Of a stretch of 64,000 nt of DNA, positions 1 to 6,468 are shown in pieces. The stretch comes from Mogibacterium sp. (GTDB lineage Bacteria; Bacillota; Clostridia; Peptostreptococcales; Anaerovoracaceae), in contig JAFRDH010000004.1 of assembly GCA_017403955.1 (NCBI GenBank), forward strand, positions 1 to 64,000. The letters run 5' to 3'. A model generated the notes under the pieces. It did no database searches, had not been told where the DNA came from, and saw only the letters and a program-made list of their open reading frames with translations. How positions within the stretch are numbered: position 1 is the stretch's first letter; every line of letters begins with the position of its first letter. A program made the translations under genes and the position numbers.

Positions 1-93
1 TTCTACCGCAAATGCGGCTTTTCGGAGGAGAAGATCGTCATTGAATACCCTGACGGGCCAGCAGTTCGATATAACTGCGTTCTGTATAAATAG
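1..93 (+). CDS. C-terminal end of a GNAT-type acetyltransferase (partial)
   Basis: The window opens inside a gene; 30 codons are read in frame before a TAG stop. The visible peptide starts FYRKCGF and ends in a hydrophobic beta-strand-like segment. A 'FYxKxGF' motif is typical of the last conserved part of the GNAT acetyltransferase fold, where the tyrosine lies near the acetyl-CoA thiol. The substrate cannot be deduced. A second GNAT gene starts 44 bases downstream. Confidence is limited because only the tail is present. Confidence 0.6.
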   Translation, partial: FYRKCGFSEEKIVIEYPDGPAVRYNCVLYK

Positions 94-136
94 AAAAAAT
101 TCTGTTTCCCGATTCGTCAGACTGCAGGGAGGAACC

Positions 137-679
137 ATGGTTTATTACAATGATAACGAATTGATAATTCGTAATATGGAAGAAGCAGATGCCCGGGTCT
201 TTACCGATGAAGAGATCGCACAAGGTTGGCATACGGATATCTCCAAATATTTGGCAAGACTCCAGGATCAGTCTGCGGGAAAATGTGTTTCACTGACAGC
301 CGTATATCAAGGACAGCTTGCCGGGTATGTGAGTGTATACATAACAGGGCTCAGCGGTGCGTTCAGCGGAAAAGGATTGCCCGAGATTGTTGATTTCGGT
401 GTATTGGAAAAATACCAGAGAAAAGGAATCGGCGGCAGACTGATGGATACTGCGGAAGAGATTGCCGGGAAATATGCAGACACTGTATGGCTTGGCGTCG
501 GACTTCACAGCGGGTATGGAAGTGCCCAGCGAATGTATGTCAAACGAGGCTATATCCCGGATGGGACGGGTGTCTGGTATCAGAATAAACCTTGTGCGCA
601 ATACGAAACGGAAATTGCAAATGATGATAATCTCGTGCTTTTCCTATCTAAGAAATTAAAACGGCAAGACGAAAACTAA
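137..679 (+). CDS. GNAT family N-acetyltransferase
   Basis: This 180-residue protein has a GNAT layout: an N-terminal beta-strand/helix region, 'VVDFGVLEKYQRKGIGGRL' -like acetyl-CoA binding (the motif A core is QRKGIGGRLMD, about residue 95 onward), and a late 'GYGSAQRMYVKRGYIPDG' segment matching the conserved xYxKxGF region. It should transfer acetyl from acetyl-CoA to an unknown amine. I chose ATG 137 because a GGGAGGA ribosome binding site sits 4-5 bases upstream; the open frame continues back to 41 without a ribosome site. It follows another GNAT tail closely, so the two may be co-transcribed. Substrate unknown. Confidence 0.8.
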   Translation: MVYYNDNELIIRNMEEADARVFTDEEIAQGWHTDISKYLARLQDQSAGKCVSLTAVYQGQLAGYVSVYITGLSGAFSGKGLPEIVDFGVLEKYQRKGIGGRLMDTAEEIAGKYADTVWLGVGLHSGYGSAQRMYVKRGYIPDGTGVWYQNKPCAQYETEIANDDNLVLFLSKKLKRQDEN

Positions 680-694
680 TCTTACAAATTCAAA

Positions 695-740
695 TTTGCA
701 GATGAATAACACGTGGTTGGATGAGTGGTTGGATGGAAAA
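695..740 (+). repeat. 46-bp direct repeat, copy 1
   Basis: This segment just after the GNAT stop is nearly identical (about four differences) to 2004-2049, just after the next gene's stop. The core contains two tandem copies of GTGGTTGGATGA/G. No open frame crosses it. The two copies bracket a 1.26-kb segment carrying the DMT transporter. Confidence 0.85.
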
Positions 741-793
741 TGATGGCGTGCTGTCCTCCTTTCATTTCAACGTGTTCAGCGATAGCTTGAGAA

Positions 794-816
794 TTCGATC
801 CCCCTACGCTCCACCA
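794..816 (+). other. Fragment resembling the 3' end of a tRNA or tmRNA (possible attachment-site remnant)
   Basis: The sequence reads as a T-loop (TTCGATC), the 3' side of a T-stem (CCCCT), a seven-base acceptor strand (ACGCTCC), discriminator A and CCA. The bases before it cannot form the 5' half of the T-stem and no tRNA body lies upstream, so this is not a functional RNA gene here. Fragments of this kind are left by tyrosine integrases that insert into tRNA or ssrA 3' ends. The resemblance is clear; the att interpretation is inference. Confidence 0.45.
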
Positions 817-825
817 CATAACAAA

Positions 826-852
826 AGAGATGCCGAAAGGCATCTCTCATTT
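826..852 (+). terminator. Bidirectional rho-independent terminator
   Basis: A nine-base-pair stem AGAGATGCC / GGCATCTCT with a GAAA tetraloop is preceded by an A-run and followed by a T-rich tail. Confidence 0.75.
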
Positions 853-860
853 TCTGATTA

Positions 861-889
861 TTGAAGAATAAATAAATGAGAAATAAACT
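861..889 (+). promoter_or_regulatory. Promoter of the DMT transporter gene
   Basis: The -35 TTGAAG (861-866) and -10 TAAACT (884-889) are separated by 17 bases. The palindrome at 890-914 begins at the base after the -10, so it would cover the transcription start. Confidence 0.55.
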
Positions 890-914
890 GTTATCGAACA
901 CTGTGTTCGGTAAC
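890..914 (+). promoter_or_regulatory. 25-bp palindrome, probable operator
   Basis: GTTATCGAACAC-T-GTGTTCGGTAAC has 11 of 12 symmetric positions matching around a central T. Its position directly after the -10 box fits a repressor site. A hairpin role is less likely because the loop would be too tight and no T-run follows. The spacing differs by one base from a Gram-positive LexA box. Confidence 0.6.
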
Positions 915-952
915 AAATATATGATACATATATCAGGAAAAGTGGTCAACCA

Positions 953-1996
953 ATGTCTAATATGAAAATGAGTAAATCCAAAGCTATAATCTACGCACTG
1001 CTCGCGGCTGCTTTTTATGCCGTCAATGTGCCTGCTTCGAAACTGCTGCTTTCGCAGGTAAGCCCTACAATGATGGCTGCCTTGCTGTATCTGGGAGCTG
1101 GCATCGGAATGGCAGGACTGTCGCTTGCTGATAAGGGAGAGAAAGGAGTCCGGCTTGACAGAAATGATCTGCCTTATGTGATAGACATGATCGTCCTCGA
1201 TATTGCTGCACCTATTTTTCTTATGCTTGGTATCAGCTATGGGACATCTGCCAACGCTTCTCTTCTTGGAAATTTCGAGATTGTCGCAACGACTGTCATA
1301 GCGCTCTTTATATTCAAAGAAAAAGTAAGCAGAAGACTGTGGGGTGCCATTATCCTCATAACACTGTCGAGCATTCTTCTTTCATTTGAGGGAAAAGGAA
1401 GTTTCAGATTTTCATACGGTTCGCTGTTTGTCATAGCTGCCACTATATGCTGGGGCCTGGAAAACAACTGCACCAGAAGCATATCTTCTAAAGACACATA
1501 CCAGATAGTGGTACTCAAAGGAATCTTTTCGGGATTGGGAGCACTGGGCATAGCCTTTTTCAGGCTGGAGTCATTGCCTGGACTCAAATATGCTGCGATC
1601 GCGCTTGCACTCGGATTCGCGTCATATGGTCTGAGCATATTCCTTTATGTGCGTGCTCAGAATGTCATCGGGGCCGCCAAGACAAGTGCCTATTATGCCG
1701 TTGCTCCGTTTATCGGGGCATTCCTTTCGTTCGTATTCTTACACGAGAAGCTGACATGGATCTACCTGGCTGCTCTTGCTATTATGGCAGCAGGCACATC
1801 TGTAGTGGCAGCAGACACTTTGATCCGCAGCCATGACCATGAACATCAACACACATATATGCATTTTCATGATGGGCATATACATACACACACAATAGTC
1901 CACTCTCATGCTCATGATCACTATGCAGCAGGCACAAAACACAGCCATCATCATTCTATGACAGAACTCGAAAGGGCAAACATCGCACACAAATAA
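953..1996 (+). CDS. DMT-superfamily (EamA) transporter with histidine-rich C-terminal tail
   Basis: A 347-residue integral membrane protein with about ten hydrophobic segments arranged as two EamA-type halves (roughly residues 10-145 and 155-285). The second half carries the typical 'YYAVAPFIGAFLSFVFLHE' ending of EamA proteins. After the last helix, residues ~290-335 form a tail with many His residues in HDH, HEHQH, HFHDGH, HTHT and HSHHH patterns. Such tails bind transition metals such as nickel, cobalt or zinc, so a metal or metal-regulated substrate is plausible but not shown. A promoter and a 25-bp palindromic operator candidate lie upstream. The gene is bracketed by two 46-bp direct repeats. 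Confidence 0.85.
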   Translation: MSNMKMSKSKAIIYALLAAAFYAVNVPASKLLLSQVSPTMMAALLYLGAGIGMAGLSLADKGEKGVRLDRNDLPYVIDMIVLDIAAPIFLMLGISYGTSANASLLGNFEIVATTVIALFIFKEKVSRRLWGAIILITLSSILLSFEGKGSFRFSYGSLFVIAATICWGLENNCTRSISSKDTYQIVVLKGIFSGLGALGIAFFRLESLPGLKYAAIALALGFASYGLSIFLYVRAQNVIGAAKTSAYYAVAPFIGAFLSFVFLHEKLTWIYLAALAIMAAGTSVVAADTLIRSHDHEHQHTYMHFHDGHIHTHTIVHSHAHDHYAAGTKHSHHHSMTELERANIAHK

Positions 1997-2003
1997 ATAG
2001 TTG

Positions 2004-2049
2004 TTTGCCGATGAATATCAGGTGGTTGGATGAGTGGTTGGATGGAAAA
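2004..2049 (+). repeat. 46-bp direct repeat, copy 2
   Basis: Second copy of the repeat at 695-740, beginning eight bases after the DMT transporter stop codon, with the same tandem GTGGTTGGATG core. Confidence 0.85.
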
Positions 2050-2159
2050 GATAATCTAATTGCCCAAATTTTCGGTCTTTTGTAAATGTGATACAATATG
2101 ATATATTGATTACATACAGTAATTCAAACTTAATTAAGTAACAATCGAAGGGGGATGTT

Positions 2160-2371
2160 ATGGCACTTACATTTGACAGCTCAATAAAGAACTGTTGGGA
2201 AGCCCGGAAGCAGTAGAGATCTGTAAGAAACATGGCATGGATCTGACTGATAAGAGGATCAAGATCGTACATGGCTGGAGCGCGAGAAAGCTTGCTGAAC
2301 TTCCTGGTACAGGCATGAGTGAAGAACAGGCCAAAGCATTCGAGGAAGAACTGAACGCTGCAAATCTCTAG
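2160..2371 (+). pseudogene. Frameshifted small protein gene of unknown function
   Basis: An ATG with a good AAGGGGGA ribosome site opens MALTFDSSIK and then hits a stop after 18 codons. Shifting by one base near 2190 restores a frame that runs to TAG 2369-2371 and reads ...LLGSPEAVEICKKHG...GWSARKLAELPG...EEELNAANL, a coherent acidic-helical protein of about 70 residues. One base, probably an A in the run after 'TCAATAA', seems to be missing. A terminator follows directly, so the unit has a complete gene layout. It could be a pseudogene, a phase-variable gene or a sequencing error. I do not recognise the family. Confidence 0.6.
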
Positions 2372-2388
2372 AGATGATCTATGGACAG

Positions 2389-2417
2389 AAAACCGTTGAA
2401 TTCCAACGGTTTTTTTT
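2389..2417 (+). terminator. Rho-independent terminator
   Basis: Ten-base-pair stem AAAACCGTTG / CAACGGTTTT with a five-base loop, followed by more T residues. Confidence 0.85.
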
Positions 2418-2494
2418 ATGTTTTTGGCGTACTTCGATCATTTGACCATGCGTGCCCAAATAATAATTTGGTGATGGGTATTTTTCATCATAAC

Positions 2495-2503
2495 TGATAT
2501 ACT
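2495..2503 (+). promoter_or_regulatory. Extended -10 promoter element
   Basis: TGATATACT is an extended -10 (TG-n-TATACT) 49 bases before the start at 2552. No good -35 is visible, as is common with extended -10 promoters. Confidence 0.5.
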
Positions 2504-2551
2504 GTAAAAAAGGCGAGATCTATAGATGCTTGCAAATTGGAGTAATGTATT

Positions 2552-3085
2552 ATGACAATAGAAGTAAAAGAAAAGGGATCTGAAGAATTCTACAAGGAAG
2601 TGGTAAATGTCATCAGTCAGTACAGGCAATTTATCAAAAAGCCTGAGGCAAAACTGAGTGACAATTTCAAAACATATACCATTTTGATGGCAGCAATGGC
2701 GATCCTGTTCGTATTATGGGTCATGCGTGGTTTCTTTGACGGTTTCGATGCCTGGACAGGTGCGGTACTGGCATCTACTTTTATGGCATTCGTAGTTTTG
2801 TTCATTTATCGCAAAAATATGAATAACATGGTCGAGGCTTATCTTAATGATGGCAGAACCTCGATGATAACACTGGATGAAAAGGGAGTAGAGCTAAACA
2901 AGAATGGCTCTGAGATCATGAGAGTAGGCTGGGAAAGCGTGGCATTGGTCAGAACATTCAATGAATCCACATGTTTCATTGCGAAGAACGTAACCGGACT
3001 TGTGATAGCAGTCACTAATCTATACAAAGACGATATTATGAATTATCTGGAAGACAACAATATTGATGTAAAGATGATCAAATGA
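2552..3085 (+). CDS. YcxB-like membrane protein
   Basis: A 177-residue protein with a cytoplasmic N-terminus (~45 residues), two close transmembrane helices (~46-63 and ~70-87) and a C-terminal soluble domain. The latter (…GVELNKNGSEIMRVGWESV…CFIAKNVTGLVIA…) resembles the PH-like fold of YcxB-type proteins, in which a strand, a short helix and an 'I/V-IP'-like strand recur. Function is unknown in this family. A GGAG ribosome site precedes ATG 2552. The family call rests on pattern similarity only. Confidence 0.65.
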   Translation: MTIEVKEKGSEEFYKEVVNVISQYRQFIKKPEAKLSDNFKTYTILMAAMAILFVLWVMRGFFDGFDAWTGAVLASTFMAFVVLFIYRKNMNNMVEAYLNDGRTSMITLDEKGVELNKNGSEIMRVGWESVALVRTFNESTCFIAKNVTGLVIAVTNLYKDDIMNYLEDNNIDVKMIK

Positions 3086-3114
3086 CCGATGGGTGACAAT
3101 GAAGAAGGTGTGAC

Positions 3115-4005
3115 ATGTTAGAACAGATACTGCAAACGAATAAAGGCAAAGTCTTTTATTGGCGATCGGAACAGTGGGATATCGGTAAAGATACGCTTTT
3201 CTTTCTGCACGGACTTACTGCTGACCACAGTATGTTTGATGGACAGATCCCGGCCTTTGAAGAAGACTATAATCTGCTGACCTGGGATACGCCTGCACAT
3301 GGAAAATCCAGACCTTTTGAGAAGTTCGATTTTGGGGATACTTCTGAATATATCAAGAGGATCCTTGATGAACACTCTGTAAAACAGGTCATTTTTGTCG
3401 GTCAGTCATTGGGCGGCTTTCTTGCGCAATCATTCATAAAACGATATCCGGATCGTGTGAAGGGTTTTGTTTCGATTGACAGCACTCCATATGGATCCGG
3501 CTATTATTCACGATTTGATATCTGGATCCTGAAGCAGGTCGAGTGGATGGCCCATTTGTATCCATTCCGTTTGATGAAGGAAGCGATGGCGAGGCAGGTA
3601 TCGACGACTCAGAGATCCTATGAGAATATGATGCAAATGCTTTCCCCGTATAACAAAAAAGAACTATGCCATTTGATGGGACTGGGTTATGCAGGCTTCC
3701 TGAAAGATAATTGCGAGTTAACAATTTCGTGTCCGGTATTATTGATCCTTGGGGAGAAGGACCGCACGGGCAAGGTCGTACAGTATAATAAAGCATGGAC
3801 ACAGAAAACCGGGTTTCCGCTGAAAATCGTCAGGGGAGCGGCGCATAATGTGAACGTCGATATACCCGAAGAAGTAAACGCATATATCAGAGAATTTCTG
3901 ACAGAGTCTGTCCGCTCGGAGCAAATCGCTGAGAATGAAACTGCGCCGGACTTTGATGACTTCGAAGAAGACATTCATGATCCGTGTCTGCGTTTTCAGA
4001 GATAA
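3115..4005 (+). CDS. Alpha/beta hydrolase
   Basis: A 296-residue alpha/beta-hydrolase-fold protein. The oxyanion-hole HGLT motif is near residue 32, the nucleophile elbow GQSLGG near residue 95 (catalytic Ser), the acid in 'LGEKDRTG' near 220, and the catalytic His in 'GAAHNVNVD' near 245. It ends with an extra acidic tail (about 30 residues). Likely a cytoplasmic esterase or C-C hydrolase; substrate unknown. It begins 29 bases after the preceding membrane-protein gene and is probably co-transcribed with it. Confidence 0.88.
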   Translation: MLEQILQTNKGKVFYWRSEQWDIGKDTLFFLHGLTADHSMFDGQIPAFEEDYNLLTWDTPAHGKSRPFEKFDFGDTSEYIKRILDEHSVKQVIFVGQSLGGFLAQSFIKRYPDRVKGFVSIDSTPYGSGYYSRFDIWILKQVEWMAHLYPFRLMKEAMARQVSTTQRSYENMMQMLSPYNKKELCHLMGLGYAGFLKDNCELTISCPVLLILGEKDRTGKVVQYNKAWTQKTGFPLKIVRGAAHNVNVDIPEEVNAYIREFLTESVRSEQIAENETAPDFDDFEEDIHDPCLRFQR

Positions 4006-4037
4006 ATTTGAAGAAGTTTGTAAAAGGAGTGTGTTGT

Positions 4038-4076
4038 TTGAGAAAACTACATAACAGAATGGAGATTGTCGGCTGA
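4038..4076 (+). CDS. Possible 12-residue leader peptide
   Basis: A TTG-started frame (MRKLHNRMEIVG) has an AAGGAG site eight bases upstream and stops one base before a strong inverted repeat. Its position ahead of a GNAT gene resembles leader peptides that control drug-modifying enzymes by ribosome stalling. It is short enough to arise by chance. Confidence 0.3.
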   Translation: MRKLHNRMEIVG

Positions 4077-4077
4077 C

Positions 4078-4112
4078 CGGGAGGTTTGCAGACGATCACG
4101 ACAAACCTCCCG
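4078..4112 (+). promoter_or_regulatory. Leader hairpin able to pair with the downstream ribosome site
   Basis: An 11-base-pair stem CGGGAGGTTTG / CAAACCTCCCG encloses a 13-base loop. No T-run follows, so it is not a terminator. Its 3' arm contains ACCTCC, complementary to the AGGAGGT ribosome site (4142-4148) of the next gene, which would allow two alternative structures. Confidence 0.45.
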
Positions 4113-4154
4113 CCTAAGAGCAATTGAAGTCAACAATTTTCAGGAGGTAAAACA

Positions 4155-4781
4155 ATGAATATAAATGACGTTACGATACGCATAGAGAAGAAAGAGGAAT
4201 ACAGAGAGGTCGAGAACCTTATAAGAGAGTCGTTCTGGAATGTTTACAGGCCAGGATGCAGTGAGCATTATGTGATCCATGTGCTTCGCGATGATCCGGC
4301 TTTCGTGAAAGAACTTGATTTTGTCATGGAACTGAATGGCAGACTGATCGGGCAGAACATGTTCATGAGAACTGTGATCAATTCTGATGACGGCAGAGAT
4401 ATCGATGTGCTGACGATGGGGCCGATATGCATCACACCCGACCTTAAACGCAAAGGATATGGCAAGGTGATTCTTGATTATTCCCTGAAAAAGGCAACTG
4501 AGATGGGCTTTGGAGCCGTACTGTTTGAAGGCAATATCGACTTTTATGGCAAGAGCGGCTTTGTTCACGCCCGGAATTTTGGCATCAGATACCATGATCT
4601 GCCGGAAGATGCTGATGACTCGTTCTTTCTGTGCAAAGAATTGATTCCGGGATATCTTGAAGGCGTCACCGGTGTATATCAAACGCCTTCGGGTTATTAT
4701 GTTGATGACAGGGATGTTGAAGAATTCGACAGATCATTCCAGCATAAGGATAAGCTGAAACTGCCGGGGCAGATTTTTTAA
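4155..4781 (+). CDS. GNAT family N-acetyltransferase (YhbS-like)
   Basis: A 208-residue GNAT protein. The acetyl-CoA-binding motif 'ITPDLKRKGYGKVILDYSLKKA' core (RKGYGK near residue 98) and the downstream 'DFYGKSGFV' (Y/F-x-K-x-GF, near 135) are clear, and 'GPICITP' before motif A matches YhbS-type enzymes. After the fold is a C-terminal extension of ~60 residues. ATG 4155 follows a strong AGGAGGT site. The preceding leader region may sequester that site, suggesting regulated translation. Substrate unknown; a small-molecule or antibiotic substrate would fit the leader arrangement but is unproven. Confidence 0.85.
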   Translation: MNINDVTIRIEKKEEYREVENLIRESFWNVYRPGCSEHYVIHVLRDDPAFVKELDFVMELNGRLIGQNMFMRTVINSDDGRDIDVLTMGPICITPDLKRKGYGKVILDYSLKKATEMGFGAVLFEGNIDFYGKSGFVHARNFGIRYHDLPEDADDSFFLCKELIPGYLEGVTGVYQTPSGYYVDDRDVEEFDRSFQHKDKLKLPGQIF

Positions 4782-4796
4782 ATATGGAGAGTCAAA

Positions 4797-5312
4797 ATGA
4801 TATATGTTGTAAGGCATGGAGAGACCGAGTGGAATGCCGATAATAAGGTCGTAGGACGAACTGATGTGCCGCTTAACGCGAAAGGCATTGAACAGGCGAA
4901 GGAAACTGCTCGTTTGCTGAAAGGTTCAAATATAGATGTCTTCCTGTGCTCGCCAATGCTGAGAACCAGGCAAACTGCTGATGTAATCTCAAGTGAATTA
5001 GGTATACCATATAAAATCGACGACAGATTGATCGAGACGGACTTCGGCAGTTTTGAATGTGCTGACAGAGATGATGAGGAATATCAGAAAGCAAAGAGAG
5101 AATACTTTGTCAGGTTTCCGGGCGGAGAATCTTATTTTGATCTGGCTGCCCGGGTATTTCCACTATTAAAAGAACTGGGCGAAGTCAACGCTCTTCTTGT
5201 GACACATGGCGGAATTTGCAGAATAATCCGCAGCTACTTTGAAGACCTCGGCAATGAACAATTTGTGCAATTCTCTCAAGGAAACTGTGAAGTCAGAATG
5301 TATCCGTATTGA
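4797..5312 (+). CDS. Histidine phosphatase family protein (phosphoglycerate mutase-like)
   Basis: A 171-residue histidine phosphatase. The N-terminal RHGETEWN motif (residues 6-13) supplies the phospho-accepting His, 'SPMLRTRQTA' (~52) the second Arg region, and 'LVTHGGICR' (~139) the second His. Members remove phosphate from small phosphoesters (alpha-ribazole phosphate, phosphosugars) rather than acting as true glycolytic mutases when this short. It starts 15 bases after the GNAT stop and is probably in the same operon. Confidence 0.9.
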   Translation: MIYVVRHGETEWNADNKVVGRTDVPLNAKGIEQAKETARLLKGSNIDVFLCSPMLRTRQTADVISSELGIPYKIDDRLIETDFGSFECADRDDEEYQKAKREYFVRFPGGESYFDLAARVFPLLKELGEVNALLVTHGGICRIIRSYFEDLGNEQFVQFSQGNCEVRMYPY

Positions 5313-5447
5313 TTTATTTAGGCGTCCTTTTTATCAGTTATAAGATGGACATGAAGACGGCAGAGAAAATGACTGATCAGCTGAAGGCATTTCAGAACAA
5401 AGCAATATAAAGAGGCAGACGCCTGGCGATTCGGCTCAGCAATTAGG

Positions 5448-5742
5448 CCGGAGTTCAACTTTACTGAAAAACAGCATACTGAGTGTGTGATTTCAGTAAT
5501 GGCGTTGAACCGGAGAATGCGAGAATTAGCAATATTCATACAAATGAATCATTATACATTGGCATTAAGCCTCAAATCACCAAAGTTCAAGATTTCCATG
5601 TTCACTATTGGGCTTTCAGTTCAGCTGAAAGCCTTTTTTTAATGTCGCAGCTCGTTTTCACGTGTTCATATCATTAGAATGATTGTTCCATTACTGAAAA
5701 TAGGAAGTGTTAATGCGATTTTTCAGTAAAAATGAACTCCGG
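5448..5742. repeat. MITE-like element with 52-bp imperfect terminal inverted repeats
   Basis: The left end (5448-5499) and the right end (5691-5742) are inverted copies: CCGGAGTTCA... on one side and ...TGAACTCCGG on the other. Each end contains a 39-base dyad TTACTGAAA-N21-TTTCAGTAA (5461-5499 and 5691-5729). The 191-base middle has no convincing open frame and includes a terminator. The right dyad shares TTTTCAGTAAAAATGA with position 14454. No transposase gene is present, so it would be non-autonomous. From 5313 to 5447 I see only a possible 21-codon frame without support. Confidence 0.6.
5611..5640 (+). terminator. Rho-independent terminator inside the MITE-like element
   Basis: Stem GGCTTTCAG / CTGAAAGCC with a five-base loop and seven T residues. 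Confidence 0.85.
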
Positions 5743-5867
5743 ATGCTTTCCGAAGGGCTAAATAGGAAATGAATACTCTGTATATCAGCTTGCTATTTTT
5801 CCGCTATGAGATCGAGCAGATTGTGTTAAGATTAAACAAAGATGACTCATAATCAGGAGCTGAATTC

Positions 5868-6104
5868 ATGATAGAAGCATTGGAAATGATCGCAGACAGA
5901 ATCGAAGTGATAATAGGTGTCGCACTTGGCATTATTATTGCTGTTGCAGTGATAAGAACAATAATCAGAATGTCGAGAGGTGAGTCTATAAATGTGCCGC
6001 CAGTTGGTGTGATGAATGATCTTCCGAGCAGTGTTACAGGAATCAGCAAACACAATGACATTTCGGAAAGATCTGAAGAAAGGTCGGACCGGAAGATAGA
6101 CTAG
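5868..6104 (+). CDS. Small single-pass membrane protein
   Basis: A 78-residue protein with one hydrophobic helix (IIIGVALGIIIAVAVI region, residues ~13-31) and a polar, charged C-terminal half. An AGGAG ribosome site precedes ATG 5868. It starts 16 bases before the pyrophosphatase-like gene and is likely co-transcribed. I do not recognise the family; function unknown. Confidence 0.6.
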   Translation: MIEALEMIADRIEVIIGVALGIIIAVAVIRTIIRMSRGESINVPPVGVMNDLPSSVTGISKHNDISERSEERSDRKID

Positions 6105-6120
6105 AAAAAAGGGTGATAAT

Positions 6121-6468
6121 ATGAACGGCTGCAATGAAGAGTTCTGGACCGCGTTAGATGAGCTGGTGAATAATTCTGAAATAATAATAGACAGACCTAA
6201 GGGAACCGTACACCCGAAGTATCCGGATTTCATATATCAAGTTGATTACGGGTATCTGAAAGATACTTCGTCAATGGATGGTGCGGGGATAGATGTCTGG
6301 GTAGGAAGTGCCGGCAAAAAGGTCGATGCCGTTATGTGCATTGTCGATCTTATGAAAAAGGACTCAGAAATAAAAATCCTGATCGGATGCACCGAAGAAG
6401 AGAAGTCGATCATATATGAAACGCACAACAGAACCGATTTTATGAAAGGGATCTTGATATGTCGATGA
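6121..6468 (+). CDS. Inorganic pyrophosphatase-like protein
   Basis: A 115-residue protein with the 'IIIDRPKGTVHPKYPD' and 'QVDYGYLKDTSSMDGAGID' signatures of soluble family I inorganic pyrophosphatases: the Arg/Lys pair, Tyr in DYGY and the Asp of DGxGID that coordinates metal. It lacks about a third of a full-length enzyme (usually ~175 residues), including most later metal-binding acids. It is either a minimal variant or a relative with another substrate. Its end overlaps the next gene by ten bases, indicating translational coupling. Confidence 0.8.
   Translation: MNGCNEEFWTALDELVNNSEIIIDRPKGTVHPKYPDFIYQVDYGYLKDTSSMDGAGIDVWVGSAGKKVDAVMCIVDLMKKDSEIKILIGCTEEEKSIIYETHNRTDFMKGILICR

Noticed and set aside
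894-910. LexA/SOS box at the transporter promoter
   Set aside because: The GAAC and GTTC arms are five bases apart instead of four, and the symmetry extends well beyond a LexA site.
1739-1990. Cys- and Met-rich 83-residue frame on the minus strand
   Set aside because: Direct result of reading the His-codon-rich transporter tail backwards.
3739-4123. Overlapping minus-strand frames opposite the alpha/beta hydrolase end
   Set aside because: No ribosome sites; the plus-strand gene has complete catalytic motifs.
5357-5410. Possible 21-codon frame (MDMKTAEKM...)
   Set aside because: No ribosome site or conservation evidence; probably chance.
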